From: Punica granatum
Taxonomy: Eukaryota > Streptophyta > Magnoliopsida > Myrtales > Lythraceae
Direction: 5' to 3'
Assembly: GCF_007655135.1 (NCBI RefSeq)
Contig: NC_045129.1
Coordinates: 10,106,001-10,170,000, forward strand
Length of the DNA stretch: 64,000 bases
Made by a program: the position numbers and the translations under genes. This document shows, one piece after another, positions 11,801 through 22,680 of this stretch. A model generated the notes under the pieces. It was not told the origin of the DNA and ran no database searches. It was given only the letters and a program-made list of their open reading frames with translations. Each line of letters starts with the position of its first letter. Within the stretch, counting starts at the first letter, position 1.

Positions 11801-13628
11801 TCATACCCAAAATGGCTTTTGCAATTCTCTTGGTGTCTGCCGGAGTGTTCTTGCAGAAGAATAGGCCTTATTTGGAACAGTTTACTTCCTAACCTAACCA
11901 AGAGCAGAATTTATCAAGAATGCTCTTCACATTTCTGATGTTTGCTTCTGTTGCTTTGAAGAGTATAAGGAGATCATCAGCAAACATTAGATGTGAAATT
12001 TGGGGTCCGTTCCGGCTTATCTGGATGCCTCTGATGTCTCCGTTTGCTTCTGCCCTATAGAGGAGTCGAGACAAAATTTCCATTGATATAACAAATAAAT
12101 ATGGTGAAATAGAGTCTCCTTGCCTTATTCCTTTGGTAGGTGAGAAGTAACCATGGGGCGAGCCATTGAGTAGAATTGAGAATGTAGATGTGGAAATGCA
12201 TTGATAAATCCAGGAGATGAAGGTTGGATGGAAACCTAGTTTTTCCATGATCTTAGTAATGAAGTTCCATTCAAGTTTATCAAAGGCCTTCATGAAGTCG
12301 ATTTTCATCCCGATCCATCCTCTCCGAGCTTTTGTATTCCTCATCATGTGGAGAATTTCTTGCGCAAAGAGGCCGTTCTCATTTATCCATCTCCCTTCAA
12401 TGAAAGAAGTTTGGTTCGGGGAGATGATTCTATCGAGCAGTAGTTTGAGCCTGTCTGCAATGATTTTTTATATGACCTTATAGCATACATTGCATAGGCT
12501 GATTGGACGGAAATCTTTGAATGTAGAGGCTCCTTGACATTTTGGAATGATGCAGATAAATGTATTATTCCAATCCTTGAGAATGAAGCCTGAGGAGAAG
12601 AAACTTTTTACTACTTATAGAAGTAGTGGCTTAACAGTCTCTCTGTAATGTTTGTAGAACAGAGATGGGATTCCATCTGGGCTCGGCGCTTTGAGGTTTG
12701 GAATTGAGGTTAAGGCCGTCAGGATCTCTTTGTCATCGGGGATTTGGATTAGTCTTTCGTTTTCTGATTCTGTGATGGTGCTGCCAATCAGATCCTCCAG
12801 ATCATCTGGAATGCTTGGATGGGAAGTGGTGAAAAGGTATTGGAAGTTCCTTAGAAAGTAATTACCAATCCCATCATGATCTTGAATCCATTCTCCATTG
12901 TCGTCTTTAATAGCTGCTATGTGATTTGATCTTCTCCGGATGACAGTTGAAAGGTGGAAAAATTTTGAATTCCTGTCTCCGTCTTTGAGCCATAGCTCTC
13001 TCAACTTCTGGCTCCAAATAAGATCCTTTCTCAATAGATTTTCCTCAAGATCTGCGACGAGTCGTTCCTCTTGCTCCTTGGTCTCAGGTGTGGGTTGTTT
13101 TTCTTGGATTTGTTCGAGTTTCTCCATGATGCCTGCAATGTTAGTGTCGCAATATCCCAATTCTTCTTTGTTCCATTTCCTGAGGTCCTTCTTTACCATT
13201 CTAATTTTTGAGGAGAGTTGGAAGGCCGTGGATCCTATCACTGCTCTATTCCATGCACTCCAGACTACTATCTTACTGGATTGATCCCTGGTCCAAGCTT
13301 CCTCGGAACGGAAAGGTCTGGGCTTGGATGAAGACTCAATCCAAAGTTTTAGGAGAATCGGATTGTGATCAAATCGGATTTGAGGGAGGTGGAAGACTCC
13401 TGCTCTCGGGAAGGTAGTCCGCCATTCATTATTAGCAATAGCCCTATCTAGACGTTGTTTTACGGAGGCTAGACCTACCCTCTTGTTTCGCCATGTGAAT
13501 GGATTTCCAGTGAAGCCCAAATCAATGCAACCTGATTGACTAAGGAATGTATCTAGGAAAGAGCAAGAAGACGAGGCATAGCTACGACCGCCTAATTTAT
13601 CTTTTTCAGCACAAATTTCATTAAAATA
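8820..13628 (-). pseudogene. LINE ORF2 relic (endonuclease-reverse transcriptase)
   Basis: Segment 13628-12615 holds the endonuclease C-terminus (GFTGNPFTWRN, then RFDHNPILL) and the start of RT (a LKAPSPDGIP block where LINEs have KAPGPDG). Segment 12350-11889 carries RT core motifs including KAFDKLEW, GIRQGDSISPYLF and the catalytic MFADDLLILF. Segment 11785-11285 is the RT thumb (SWAGRATLINSV, FWWG). After the LTR insertion, 9560-8820 carries the C-terminal zinc-binding domain (IWKLKIHERLKLHLWRI, CPLC..GFDNFDHL..EC). Breaks seen: stop at 12615, a stop near 12480, a frame change near 11885, and TAG for a tryptophan near 9515. It once copied its own RNA by target-primed reverse transcription; it cannot now. 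Confidence 0.88.
9582..11284 (-). mobile_element. Solo Ty1-copia LTR nested in the LINE
   Basis: On the minus strand the segment starts TGTTGGGAATTGGTGTATGC at 11284, a terminus I associate with plant Ty1-copia LTRs, and runs about 1.7 kb to near 9582 without any coding frame. The LINE protein reads GIQWCK up to one edge and resumes as VGNDSSISAW beyond the other, so the insertion limits are well bracketed. Flanking bases are TTTAC (9577-9581) and CTTAC (11285-11289), a near match to a 5-bp target duplication. No internal domain remains, so this looks like a solo LTR formed by LTR-LTR recombination. Confidence 0.75.
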
Positions 13629-14094
13629 CACTCTTTTCTTTTCTTTTCTTTTCTTTTCTTTTGGGTACTTCTTTTGCCCATTGGCCGAGACTTAGATTAT
13701 TGAACTCTTTGAGTGAGTTAAGACTGATATGACATTTAAAAAGATGTATCACACGAAAAAATTATGGGTGCAGCTGTCATATTGCAGGGAGCAGAAGATG
13801 GTTGCAAAACCAACGATGATTGCAAGCCTAAATGCTCGTTTGGGTTTGAAGCCGAGTGCGACGTAAATGGCAATTGTCACTGTATACTTCCACCTATGGA
13901 AGAGAGGCGACCTTCTATCGGAGTCGAGGAAGCACACATAGGATTTCTCTACAAGAAGGAAGCAGAATGCAAGAAGTAGTACTGTCCTCCTCACTACATG
14001 GAGATTAAGATGTATAGGAGGCAATTGCTTAATGCATGGACCCTCTAAATAATTAATTGATGAGGCCTTGTCTGCATGTATTTGGTTCATCGGT
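13628..14094 (+). repeat. Direct repeat copy B flanking the LINE
   Basis: Second copy of the segment at 7161-7616. Homology starts abruptly at the (TTTTC)n tract, at the same base where the LINE coding sequence ends, and stops after TTGGTTCATC near 14092. Whatever lay upstream of copy B (its first exon) is gone or was never copied. Confidence 0.88.
13788..14047 (+). pseudogene. Defensin-like cysteine-rich peptide gene, copy B (exon 2 only)
   Basis: Equivalent to exon 2 of the copy at 7326. The first domain keeps all six cysteines (GCKTNDDCKPKC, EC, GNCHC), but the cysteine just before KKEAEC is Tyr here (GFLYKKEAEC) while copy A keeps it. The same TAG follows (13977-13979), and the same shifted second-domain remnant runs to about 14045. 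There is no signal-peptide exon, because LINE sequence abuts the intron. The shared stop suggests the second domain was lost before the duplication, while the two cysteine losses came after it. Confidence 0.65.
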
Positions 14095-14099
14095 GGTAA

Positions 14100-15660
14100 A
14101 GTGCCCCATAACCTTTGCAAAACCCCCACAAAGAGAAGCTCTCTTCGCCGTTCAGGATTTGGAGTTTCTTCCTTTAATTTTAAATTTTAAATTTTCAAAT
14201 TATATTTTAAAAATTGAAATAAATAAATTGATAATAAATTATTGTTTGACCGGAAGAAGTGATTGGAAAAGTACCTAGGATGCACTTTGCCATTTTTCAA
14301 ATAGGTTAGGTGGTATAGTCCAAAATTTTAAAGGTCGGGAGACACTTTGCCAACAGGCTCAGAGGTGAGGGTGCAAATCATATTTTTACTTTTCAAAAAA
14401 TGTCTATTTAAGAATCTTTAAGAAAAGTAATGAAACAGAGAGAAGCGGTCTCCTCTCCCTTTCGGGTCCAGGCCAATGGGGGAAATCAGTGGTAACCTAT
14501 AAAATAATTTCCAAACTCAAATAAATTAAAATATACAATCAAATTATTGCTACATTCCATAAATTGAGATTTTTCCTCCGTAAATAGGATGTCCACAAAA
14601 TATAACACGCCACCCAATCTCGTACGAGGAGTACTATATTGGTGAGTAGGCTTGATAATCTTTTATGAACCTTGGATGGATAGATTTCCTTAGCATGTGC
14701 GTGGTTACTTAAATTGAGTATTAAAAATTGGTTTTTAACACTTAATTTTTTTGGCTTATTTGATTAACAAAATATAAATTGACTTGGGAGGTCAAATTAT
14801 ATAAAAAGGACTTAATTAGTAATCTACTAGAATAGAATAGAATATATATTTTTTTTCTTTTTTTCCGCTAAATTACGAGGTAGGTGGGGTGTAATTTTAG
14901 TTGTTTGTAGTAGAGCACCTCAGAATTGTCCAATTACAAAAAGTGTAGTAGACCACTAACACATAGTCAAACTATGAGGGTGGATCTAAAAAAAAAAATA
15001 CGACACGTGTACGGTCAGATCATAAGTAAGGGGATCTGACGGCTAGAAATAAAACAGTCGTAGTAGTTGTTTTTGCTACTAACCATAATAGCATCACCCC
15101 ATTACTTATTGCAAACTAAGTTAACATTATCTGCGAGATTGGGTTTGCGAGCCGACGAATGAACAAACTGAGGTGGTAGAAAGCCCGGCTTCATTGGGAT
15201 CATGGATAGGGTCGGAGAAATGCCGACACATCGAGCAGACTGAGACGGAGTTGGCCGCATTGAAAGTGCTAAGCAGTTGCAGCAGCTGTAATGAGAATTT
15301 TACATGACTGGAATCGGAAACAACGTAAATACACATGCCGATTACGCCTTTTCTTTTACATGCCCATCATTTACCACCAGAAAGATAATCTTAGCCCACC
15401 ATATTATCGATAATAACTCAAAATGGATCATGATTAACTATAGTCCATAGAGCATCTGCATTACTACAAGAGTATTTTTCCAACTCTATTCATGTCCAAT
15501 ACCATTATCGACAAACACAAAAAAATTACAATCACACTAAACAAAGCAAAAGAAAATAGCTACATAAGATAACATAACAGATGCATTTCTTAGGTCGACT
15601 CGCAACTTAATGATTAACTACTGTTTTTCACCATCAGCAGCATCATACGAACTTCCGAGA
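14100..15660. other. Spacer without recognised gene
   Basis: AT-rich DNA with short A and T tracts. The minus frame at 15127-15336 (69 codons) has no motif I recognise and no clear promoter, so I do not call it. Nothing else is supported. Confidence 0.4.
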
Positions 15661-15669
15661 GACCATCAA

Positions 15670-15852
15670 CTAGTTGTTGCGGAGATTGCGGAAGTAATCT
15701 GAAGGGCCGCGCTCGAAGTCACCCCTGTAGATGCGATGACTCCTTCCCGGGGCTTTCATTGTCTTCCGATCCCCAGAGCTCCTGAAAGCCCAAGCTATGC
15801 CCACTGCTGCTAACGCCAAACCTGCGATCAGTAACCCTGCGATGCTCCTCAT
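15670..15852 (-). CDS. 60-residue single-pass membrane protein, function unknown
   Basis: Single-exon frame of 60 residues. Residues 1-24 (MRSIAGLLIAGLALAAVGIAWAFR without the charged tail) form one hydrophobic helix that could be a membrane anchor or uncleaved signal. The remainder is a basic, soluble tail with KAPGRSHRIYRGDFERGPSDYFRNLR, whose spaced GDFE..P..YFR.LR residues look conserved rather than random. I believe similar short proteins occur in other dicots, but I cannot name a function. A TATA box lies about 80 bp upstream and no ATG intervenes between its expected start site and this one, which decides the start. The GC-rich third positions contrast with the AT-rich flanks, supporting real coding. 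It could still be a chance frame. Confidence 0.6.
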   Translation of the reverse strand: MRSIAGLLIAGLALAAVGIAWAFRSSGDRKTMKAPGRSHRIYRGDFERGPSDYFRNLRNN

Positions 15853-15928
15853 GCTCTCGCAACAGCGTCTGCCTTTTAGTGATTCCTAAGCTGCTCCTGC
15901 TTTGTGACAAGAGAGAAGAGTCATCCAA

Positions 15929-15939
15929 ATTTATAAAGG
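15929..15939 (-). promoter_or_regulatory. TATA box of the 60-aa protein gene
   Basis: The minus strand reads CCCTTTATAAATTTGG, a good plant TATA box, about 80 bp before the start codon at 15852. With initiation about 30 bp downstream, the ATG at 15928 would be left out of the transcript. Confidence 0.55.
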
Positions 15940-15954
15940 GATGATTACTGTTTT

Positions 15955-16125
15955 CCCCAAGTCCTCAGACCATAAGGAAATAACTGGGAAAGGTGCTTTT
16001 GTTTTGTTTTTTTTTTCTTTGCTCAATAGTGGGAAAGGTGCTTTAGTCCATAAGGAATTACTATTTTTTGCTGATTCCCCAAGTCCTTAGTCCAAAAGGA
16101 ATTAAGTGGGGACGATGCTTCTTCT
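15955..16125. repeat. Imperfect short repeats upstream of the 60-aa gene
   Basis: The motif CCCCAAGTCCT..A..C..AAGGAA occurs near 15956 and 16078, with a related AGTCCATAAGGAATTA near 16044. TGGGAAAGGTGCTTT occurs twice (15987 and 16030). These are shuffled direct repeats in the probable promoter region; no factor site is recognised. Confidence 0.5.
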
Positions 16126-16419
16126 GCGGACAAATCGAAGTACAAGCAGCGTTAATGCAACCGTCTCTTACTCTTGATAGATGCTTTTCATTTACTTGTT
16201 CATGTTCCCGATGATCCTCCAGTAGTCGAGAAAATATTAGACGAGACTAATTACCATGCCAATTCATCTCACCAAGAGTTGATAGAAGAAACACCGAATT
16301 TCAATTTGAGCCTTCATTAGCTAAATCAAGACCAGAAATTTGGACTCATCACAGCGACCCTCCAATAAACCCATCTACAAACCCATTGTCGGAGTACTGC
16401 AAATGCGTTCACCAACAAA

Positions 16420-16510
16420 TAGGGGATCTTCCCCTTCTCATTTGCGAACCCCTAAATTGGAACTTTGAATATATACCAATGTATCCACTGAGCTACCACC
16501 ACATCGATTG
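16420..16510 (-). mobile_element. tRNA-derived SINE head
   Basis: On the minus strand there is a near-perfect RNA polymerase III box A (TAGCTCAGTGG, 16485-16495) followed about 35 bases on by a box B-like GGGGTTCGCAAA (16440-16451). This is the best of several SINE-like heads in the window. The clover-leaf stems do not pair, so it is not a functional tRNA gene. Confidence 0.6.
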
Positions 16511-16739
16511 CTCTTAGTTGTTCGATAGTATATGTCGTATATCGGACTGGATTCTCCAATTGCGGGTCATGTTGTTCGATTGAAACAGTCAATGTAGGGC
16601 TCTAGCACGGCGTCTGCCACCCGGACCCAAATAGAAAACAGTCCGAAATCCACCTCCCCACAGTTAAAAACTAGTCACCACATCGACTTGAACTCCAGTA
16701 CCTCAAGGATGTTCAGAATATTTGATGGAAAGGACACTG

Positions 16740-17147
16740 TGTTACTATATTCTAGATTATATGACCTGATATGATAAATATTTTGGATATATACAACTAC
16801 CTAATTAATGAGACTGCTGTAATTATCTTAATAGCAAATTAAATCTCATCCATTCATTCGGTTACTTAATGGACGTACAAGATTAACGATCAATAGATAT
16901 AAATTGGTCCTCTCCTTACCCATTAGGGTTACACACTGAAATTACATTATCAAAAAGTCTGTGTAACGTGAGAAAGAGGGTTAAGGGAGAGAAACCGATT
17001 TATTTGTCCCTGAGAAAGGTTTGTCCGGTGATCTTTGAGATAGCCATGTCTTCCGCATCAAGTTTTTCTTATTGTGAGAATTATTTGTTCAAGATCCTGA
17101 TATTGTGACCTATTACGAATATTTATGTTTACATGTGGTATCAGAGC
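16740..17147 (+). mobile_element. Ty1-copia 5' LTR and primer-binding site
   Basis: The sequence TGGTATCAGAGC at 17136-17147 is the classical plant Ty1-copia primer-binding site, complementary to initiator methionine tRNA. It sits two bases after a segment ending in CA (17133). Reading back, a matching TGTTACTATA start occurs at 16740, which would make the LTR about 394 bp. No gag or pol frame survives downstream and no second LTR was found, so this is the 5' end of a decayed element. Confidence 0.75.
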
Positions 17148-19990
17148 AAAGGTTTTGAACAAAGTAATTTTGTCTGATTATGTTTCTTTCGTTTGTCGTC
17201 ATAAATGATGGGTCCTACCAGCATGGTAAAGTTTGAGTGGGTGCCGATTAATGGATTTGGGCATGAAAGCTTGAATTTTTTTTAATTCATTAATGGTTCT
17301 GTATGCATACATGTTGGGATTTTTGCTGGCTAAGCGAAAGTTTTATTATTTGATATTTTTGTACAGAAGCTTTTATATGCACGGTTTATTTGCCATACTT
17401 ATATAATGATTTCTATGAGGATGCATGAAGGATCAATCTCCTTGCTAAAGTTTTGATCTTGGGATAATTCCTAATTTTATTTGATTATGCTTATTGATTT
17501 CGGTGTATGGTTCATGAGTTTTGATTTATGTTTGTCAGGTAGTTGATTATTTTCACTGCTTCTGCATGCAATTGTGAAGCATAATTGATTAATGATAGAC
17601 GAGTAATTTACGGTCAAAATCAAATCATTTAGAGCCCTAAGGTAGAAAGGGAACCAGAGTTTACGAGTTGGTAATATACCACAACTTAGCTCTATATTTA
17701 TTTTGGCAATAATTATTTCTTGAAATGTTGAGGGCGTATTGATGAATGATAATTGGTCACGGGGACAAATTTTATATTAGGTACAAATCTTTTATTAAAG
17801 GGAAATTTGCTACTTTCAATAAAGTTTTCAAGGGAATTGATTATTTTTTTTAAAAAAGGAAACAATTTTAAGGAAGTGATTTTTTCCCATTATGTTTGAT
17901 ATTGCCTTAATGGATATGATCAGTTTTCTAAAGTGGCAATTAGAGTTTTTATTAAATAAAATAAAATAAAATAGAACTCTAAGGCTAATATATGCATGAT
18001 CTTATATTATGATATATAGTTTGTTGTTCCACCACAGTGGCCAAACTGGAATGTGTTTTTATCATGCACATGTGAGAATAACTTAATCCATATATTAATG
18101 AAATGCCTATTGCGGAAAATAAATGGATAAATAAACGTTCACTTATAATTAGAACTTCAATATCTACCCAAAGGTAAATTGTTTTTTGTGGTTAGTGAGC
18201 ATAATGGGGTATATTAGTATTTTTTATTATATATACTTGTATATCCAAAGATCATGTATGTTTGGCTGAAAATATTTAATTTAACCACTTAGTTTATTAA
18301 TGGCATTTAATTAAGGATAATATATTATAGTTCTGATGATTTGATTATCTGAGTCTAGTATGTGATTGTTCATCTAATCAGCATATGTTTATATATGATG
18401 CGTAGCAGGACAGACCAAGCACCCCATGACCTCACGAAGCTGCGGCGGCTTTATTTTCGTCAAAAGATCTCGCCTTTAGTTTCGAGGAGCCAATGGTCAC
18501 CAATCGTCGACCTCGACCCCACCCTCGAGATTTCCGACGTCCTCTGTGGGCGTCAATAACCTCTGTGGTGACCAGCGGCCCAAGCCTCTTCCCCCCTTCT
18601 AATTTTATGATCGAATTGTAAAAAAGTTAAAAATTTGAGGGTAATAATAAAAAAAAAGTTTGATGACCAAAAGTGATGAAAATAATTAACTATGAGGTCT
18701 ATCATGTCTCACGAAGTGAATCACATGATATTATTTATCCCTAAAAAAATCACATGATACAATTTATCTCAAACTTAAATCACAATGGTTTTGTTGCTCC
18801 TCAGCTATGCTAAGATCTGCTACCTAACAAGCTTTAGGAGGGGAGATCTGGTGCGGTCAGGTCCACCGGAGGCAATGGCGAAGGGATAAGGGTGATTTGT
18901 CTGTGGATCCCACTGTGCATTGATTGGACCAGAGCCGCTTGATCTATCAAACCTCCGGTCAGAAATTCTGGCATGTGGATGGGCCCTACTTGGAGACAAT
19001 TTTTACCTGTTCGGGTGCGATGATGACTAGAAGTCGGATTACATTTGACATCGCAGCCAAATCATAACTAATCCATTCATTATTTCAGCAAAAAAAATCG
19101 ATTACTTCATCTTTAGAATATTATGAAATTCGAATCCATATTGCAGATCCTCTACTATTTCGTTCTTCAACTAGGATGTGTGCCGCTCATATGACATTTT
19201 TCATTTGAAAAATATTTTTAAGGACAATAATTTCTTAAACTGAAGGTTTTTCTAAATTTAGTAAAATGCAAAGAGAGAGTTTTCCTTATGCATATACTTT
19301 TAATATTCGATCTCTCAAATTTACATAAACAATGTTTCTCACAATTTTAAAATGTTTTTGTTGAAGCCAATATAGCACTACTTAACTTCTTTTGCTAATT
19401 AATAAAGCAAAAATGGTGGAGAAAAAAAGGGTAATGTAACTATATATTTCTTGTTTGGAAGTACGAAGGTCCAAGTATAGAGAGTGGGACTTTTTTATTT
19501 CCATTCCTTAATTATTTTATTTAGACTTTTCTTGTAACAAAAAGAAATAGAGAAAAGTATAAAAAAGGTTATATGTAGTACTCAATTTTTAATCTTTTCT
19601 ATTTTCGTCCTAAATCTTTATTTATTTATTTAATTTTGCTAGAGTCCTAAGCCTTTATTTGAGCTCGAACATTTCCTCAATCATCCCCAATAGTGTAACT
19701 TTTAATCCTCCAAACAATTTTCGGTCAATTTTTTACTTTTTTGTCAAAATAATTCTTTAATTTAAAAATGAAAAAATAAAATAAAAGAAGGCTCCAAGAG
19801 GTCGAACTGGAAAAGGGAAGGGCAGTGGAGTTCACACCAATGCCCATCCCCACCATAATGAGGTCGCTGACGACCATTGTGGTTATCGGTAACCTCGATT
19901 ATGGGGATGGTGGTTGTAGGGGCGACTCTTCCATTTGGCAAGAAGGCAATGGCCTTAGACCTCACAAAAAATTAAGCCCTTAATTTTTAG
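17148..19990. other. Decayed copia interior and AT-rich spacer
   Basis: The first part, up to perhaps 18360, is probably the untranslated or eroded interior of the copia element whose LTR ends at 17133. No protein domain can be read in any frame. The rest is AT-rich spacer. The open frames at 18362-18559 and 19762-19965 have no recognisable motif. Confidence 0.4.
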
Positions 19991-20016
19991 GTTTGTGATA
20001 GTATTATTAATTATTA

Positions 20017-20990
20017 TACTCTGTTTGATTTTAGGGTTATATTTTAACTCTACTTCACTTAACTATATTACAAACTTTTCAAAATTTTAAAAAGACCCAA
20101 ATATTTAAAAATATTTCAATTTTGCCCCACCCATGCTCTCGAAGCACTGTTCATCATCTTCTTCATCTTCATTCCCTTCTTCTCTCTTCTCTAACTGATG
20201 ACTTCACTTCCATAGTCGTCCCACCCACAACAAGCCAATTATCATTCTTGGTAATAGTTCTTGTGCCACAGTGAGTCTCAGATTTTGATTTGATAACCCT
20301 CAAGCAAGAAATCAAACCAATTTCATCTCATATTTCAATTTGATGAAACCCTAAAATTGGAAGAACCAAGAAAATTTCACTTCAGATTTCAATTTGACGA
20401 AACCCTAAAATTGAGAGAGCCAAGATCTCCTTTTGCCTCCTTTATTAGACCCTCAACGACTAGGACAACCTCATTGGGAGCGGTAATGAATCATTACTCA
20501 AGCTAGCTCCGTTTGCTGTACGGGGAAGCAATCCCTGTTGTCAACTTGACTGAGGAAAGCGTGGAACGAGCAATCCCAAAAAAGGGAGTCTTTTTTCTTT
20601 TCCGATTACGTTTGGGAGTTGCTGCTCCATTCTCTTGGCTAGCAACATGTAGAAGCTTTCATTTAATCCAACTGGAAGCGAATCTGCTTTCTTCTTATTT
20701 GGTGGGAGAAATCATATGGAACCAAGAACTTGAAGTTGGACATAGCATAGCGACATGTAGTGGCGAGGCTGTGACCTTCCTCTACCCAGATGGAAAAAGT
20801 AGCGATTGAGATGGTGATTCGATCGGGACTTCGTGAAGATGGAATGAAGAGCAGCAGAGAGAGGGGTTGAGTAGAAGGAGAGGGAGGTTGGGCAGATTTG
20901 TAAAAAAAAAAATTATGGGTCAATTTTTAATTTTTAAAAATTTAAAATCAAATTAAATCATAACTCTACTCTGTTACCAAACGCACAATA
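20017..20990. mobile_element. Possible non-autonomous DNA transposon (~1 kb)
   Basis: The right edge carries a terminus often seen in plant TIR elements: on the minus strand GTTTGGTAACAGAGTAGAGTTA at about 20961-20982. The left edge near 20017 has a partly similar TCTGTTTGATTTTAGGGTTA. Interior frames (20513-20809 plus, 20663-20923 minus) give no known protein. The inverted repeats match poorly, so the assignment is tentative. Confidence 0.3.
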
Positions 20991-21559
20991 TACGTAATAA
21001 TTATAATTATAAAAAGAATCCAAAAATTAATTAACAATCAAAGTCTTACAAATTTTTTTAAAAAAAATCAAGACCTCACTTATATTAAATTAGTCAACAT
21101 TATCTAATTACTCATCAAGTACTCCTAAATTTTCTCTCTCACTTATTAATTGATAAATCATAACTTGCATATCTAATTATTTACTTAATTTCTTTTATTA
21201 TCTCTACCTTTTCTCTTTCCTTTAATGCCTCCAACTACCTTTGTAATTTAATCTCCTCCCTAAAACGTTAATTTCCTTAATTATCTCAAACTACCTATTT
21301 CCAATAAATGTTTTAACGCTCAAATCTTACTCTTGTAAAGGGAGTTGTTTTACTTTTAAATACTAATTGTTGTCACAACTATTCTATTTTCTCATCTTTT
21401 TCTATTAAATTACACTCCCTTCAATTGAAACAATCCTCTCATGTTGAAACAAGTGATCTCCCTCAAATTTCATAATTGTTCTAAACTTTGATTATTCTTT
21501 TTAATTTATTAAATGTGAGACCGGACATATTTTTTAAATATGCATACATACACATATAC

Positions 21560-22680
21560 TTAGATATATATATATATATATATATATTATATTGGACTTT
21601 TATCTTGCGAAAAAAAAGTGGAGGCATGGGCTCCACGTGGCCCACGATTTTTCCCCGTCAGCTTCCATGGCCTCAGCCTTTCTCTATCATTTTCCATTTG
21701 TTTTCCTTTTCTTTTCTTTTGGGTTCTTTCAGGTTTGAAGAAAAAGAAAAAGAAACAGGGTAATAGAGAAACAGAGAGAGAGAGAGAGTTCGGGATGAGT
21801 AGGGAGAGAGAGAGGCTGTGAGCTCGGGAATATATGAAGGTAAGAACGTGAGCTCGAGTTGGGGTTATGGAAGAGAAAGAAGGTTCGGGTTAGAGCTGAT
21901 GATAGAGGAGGCTATGATCATCAATAGGTCGTTCTATCTATGAAGGTAAGAATTACATCCCCATTTATTGCTAAATTCCCGGTTTCTAGAGTTTAGAGGG
22001 GGAAAGCTTGGTTGAGACTCGTTAATGGCAGCTTGATGTGTAGATATTATTAGTTCAAAAATTTGATATGGTTAGGCTCCTTTGATCATTTGAATGGTGT
22101 GGCTTATTTCGTTATATGGTTTGAAAGTTATCACTATTTCAAATTTCTGAAAATCATAACGAAATGTCAACTTCGACCTGACCTGCATTTTTTAACTGAT
22201 TTCTTTTATGTTTTCACATGCCATTTGTTTCTAAGACATAGTTCACACCGTAAGCTTTCGAGACTCTGGTAATGGTCGTGAGTTATATTTTAGGTTAGTT
22301 GCTCATAGTTTCTAGATTTTGTGGGATTTACATCTTGTACTCGTTCTTATATGTATAAGTCCTTATCAGTAACGAAATTCGACAGACCAAATTGTCTATT
22401 GATTCTTCTCTTGCAAAGTTATTACAAGGATCATCCCAACCGCTGGGTCAGTCTCTTGACAAAATCAACTATTACCTTCACAGCTTCATGAACTCTGTTC
22501 GACAGGGAATGATTACCAGTTGTCAGTTACGATTTGGACCAAAAATCCTACATACAGTGGACTTGAGAATTTGTATTACACGTATGTCTTTCATTCAGGT
22601 TATTTTTTTGGATCTTTACGCTTACATGATATTTCTTCGACGTAGATAACTTTTAGCGTTCTTTAAAATATGGAGGTAAG
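21560..22680 (+). other. Possibly transcribed unit of unknown kind
   Basis: A TA-rich stretch (21564-21589) is followed by a CT/GA-rich leader-like region with a (GA)n tract at 21776-21789. Two copies of TATGAAGGTAAGAA (21833 and 21939) each contain a strong donor-like AAG|GTAAGA after an ATG. Further on an 85-codon frame (22392-22649) has no recognised domain. The layout recalls a 5' leader with alternative first exons, but no coding exon follows that I can identify. It could be a non-coding transcript or a gene relic. Confidence 0.25.

Larger units (their letters stand above)
8810..13628 (-). mobile_element. 5'-truncated LINE (non-LTR retrotransposon), split by a solo LTR
   Basis: Coding remnants of one LINE run on the minus strand from 13628 down to about 8820 in the order endonuclease C-terminus, reverse transcriptase, zinc-binding C-terminal domain. 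The 5' end is cut exactly inside the endonuclease motif usually written GDFNEI (only YFNEI remains), the usual mark of incomplete target-primed reverse transcription. A copia LTR of about 1.7 kb interrupts it between 9582 and 11284, and the LINE frame resumes on both sides. Several stops and frameshifts show it is dead. The 3' end is not defined. Confidence 0.88.

Noticed and set aside
15127..15336. 69-codon minus frame with several cysteines
   Set aside because: No pattern matching a known family and no promoter; codon content is not distinctive.
16441..16495. tRNA gene
   Set aside because: Box A and box B are present but acceptor, D and anticodon stems do not pair; a SINE head fits better.
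19762..19965. 67-codon minus frame
   Set aside because: Low-complexity GGT/GAT-rich composition without homology that I can recognise.
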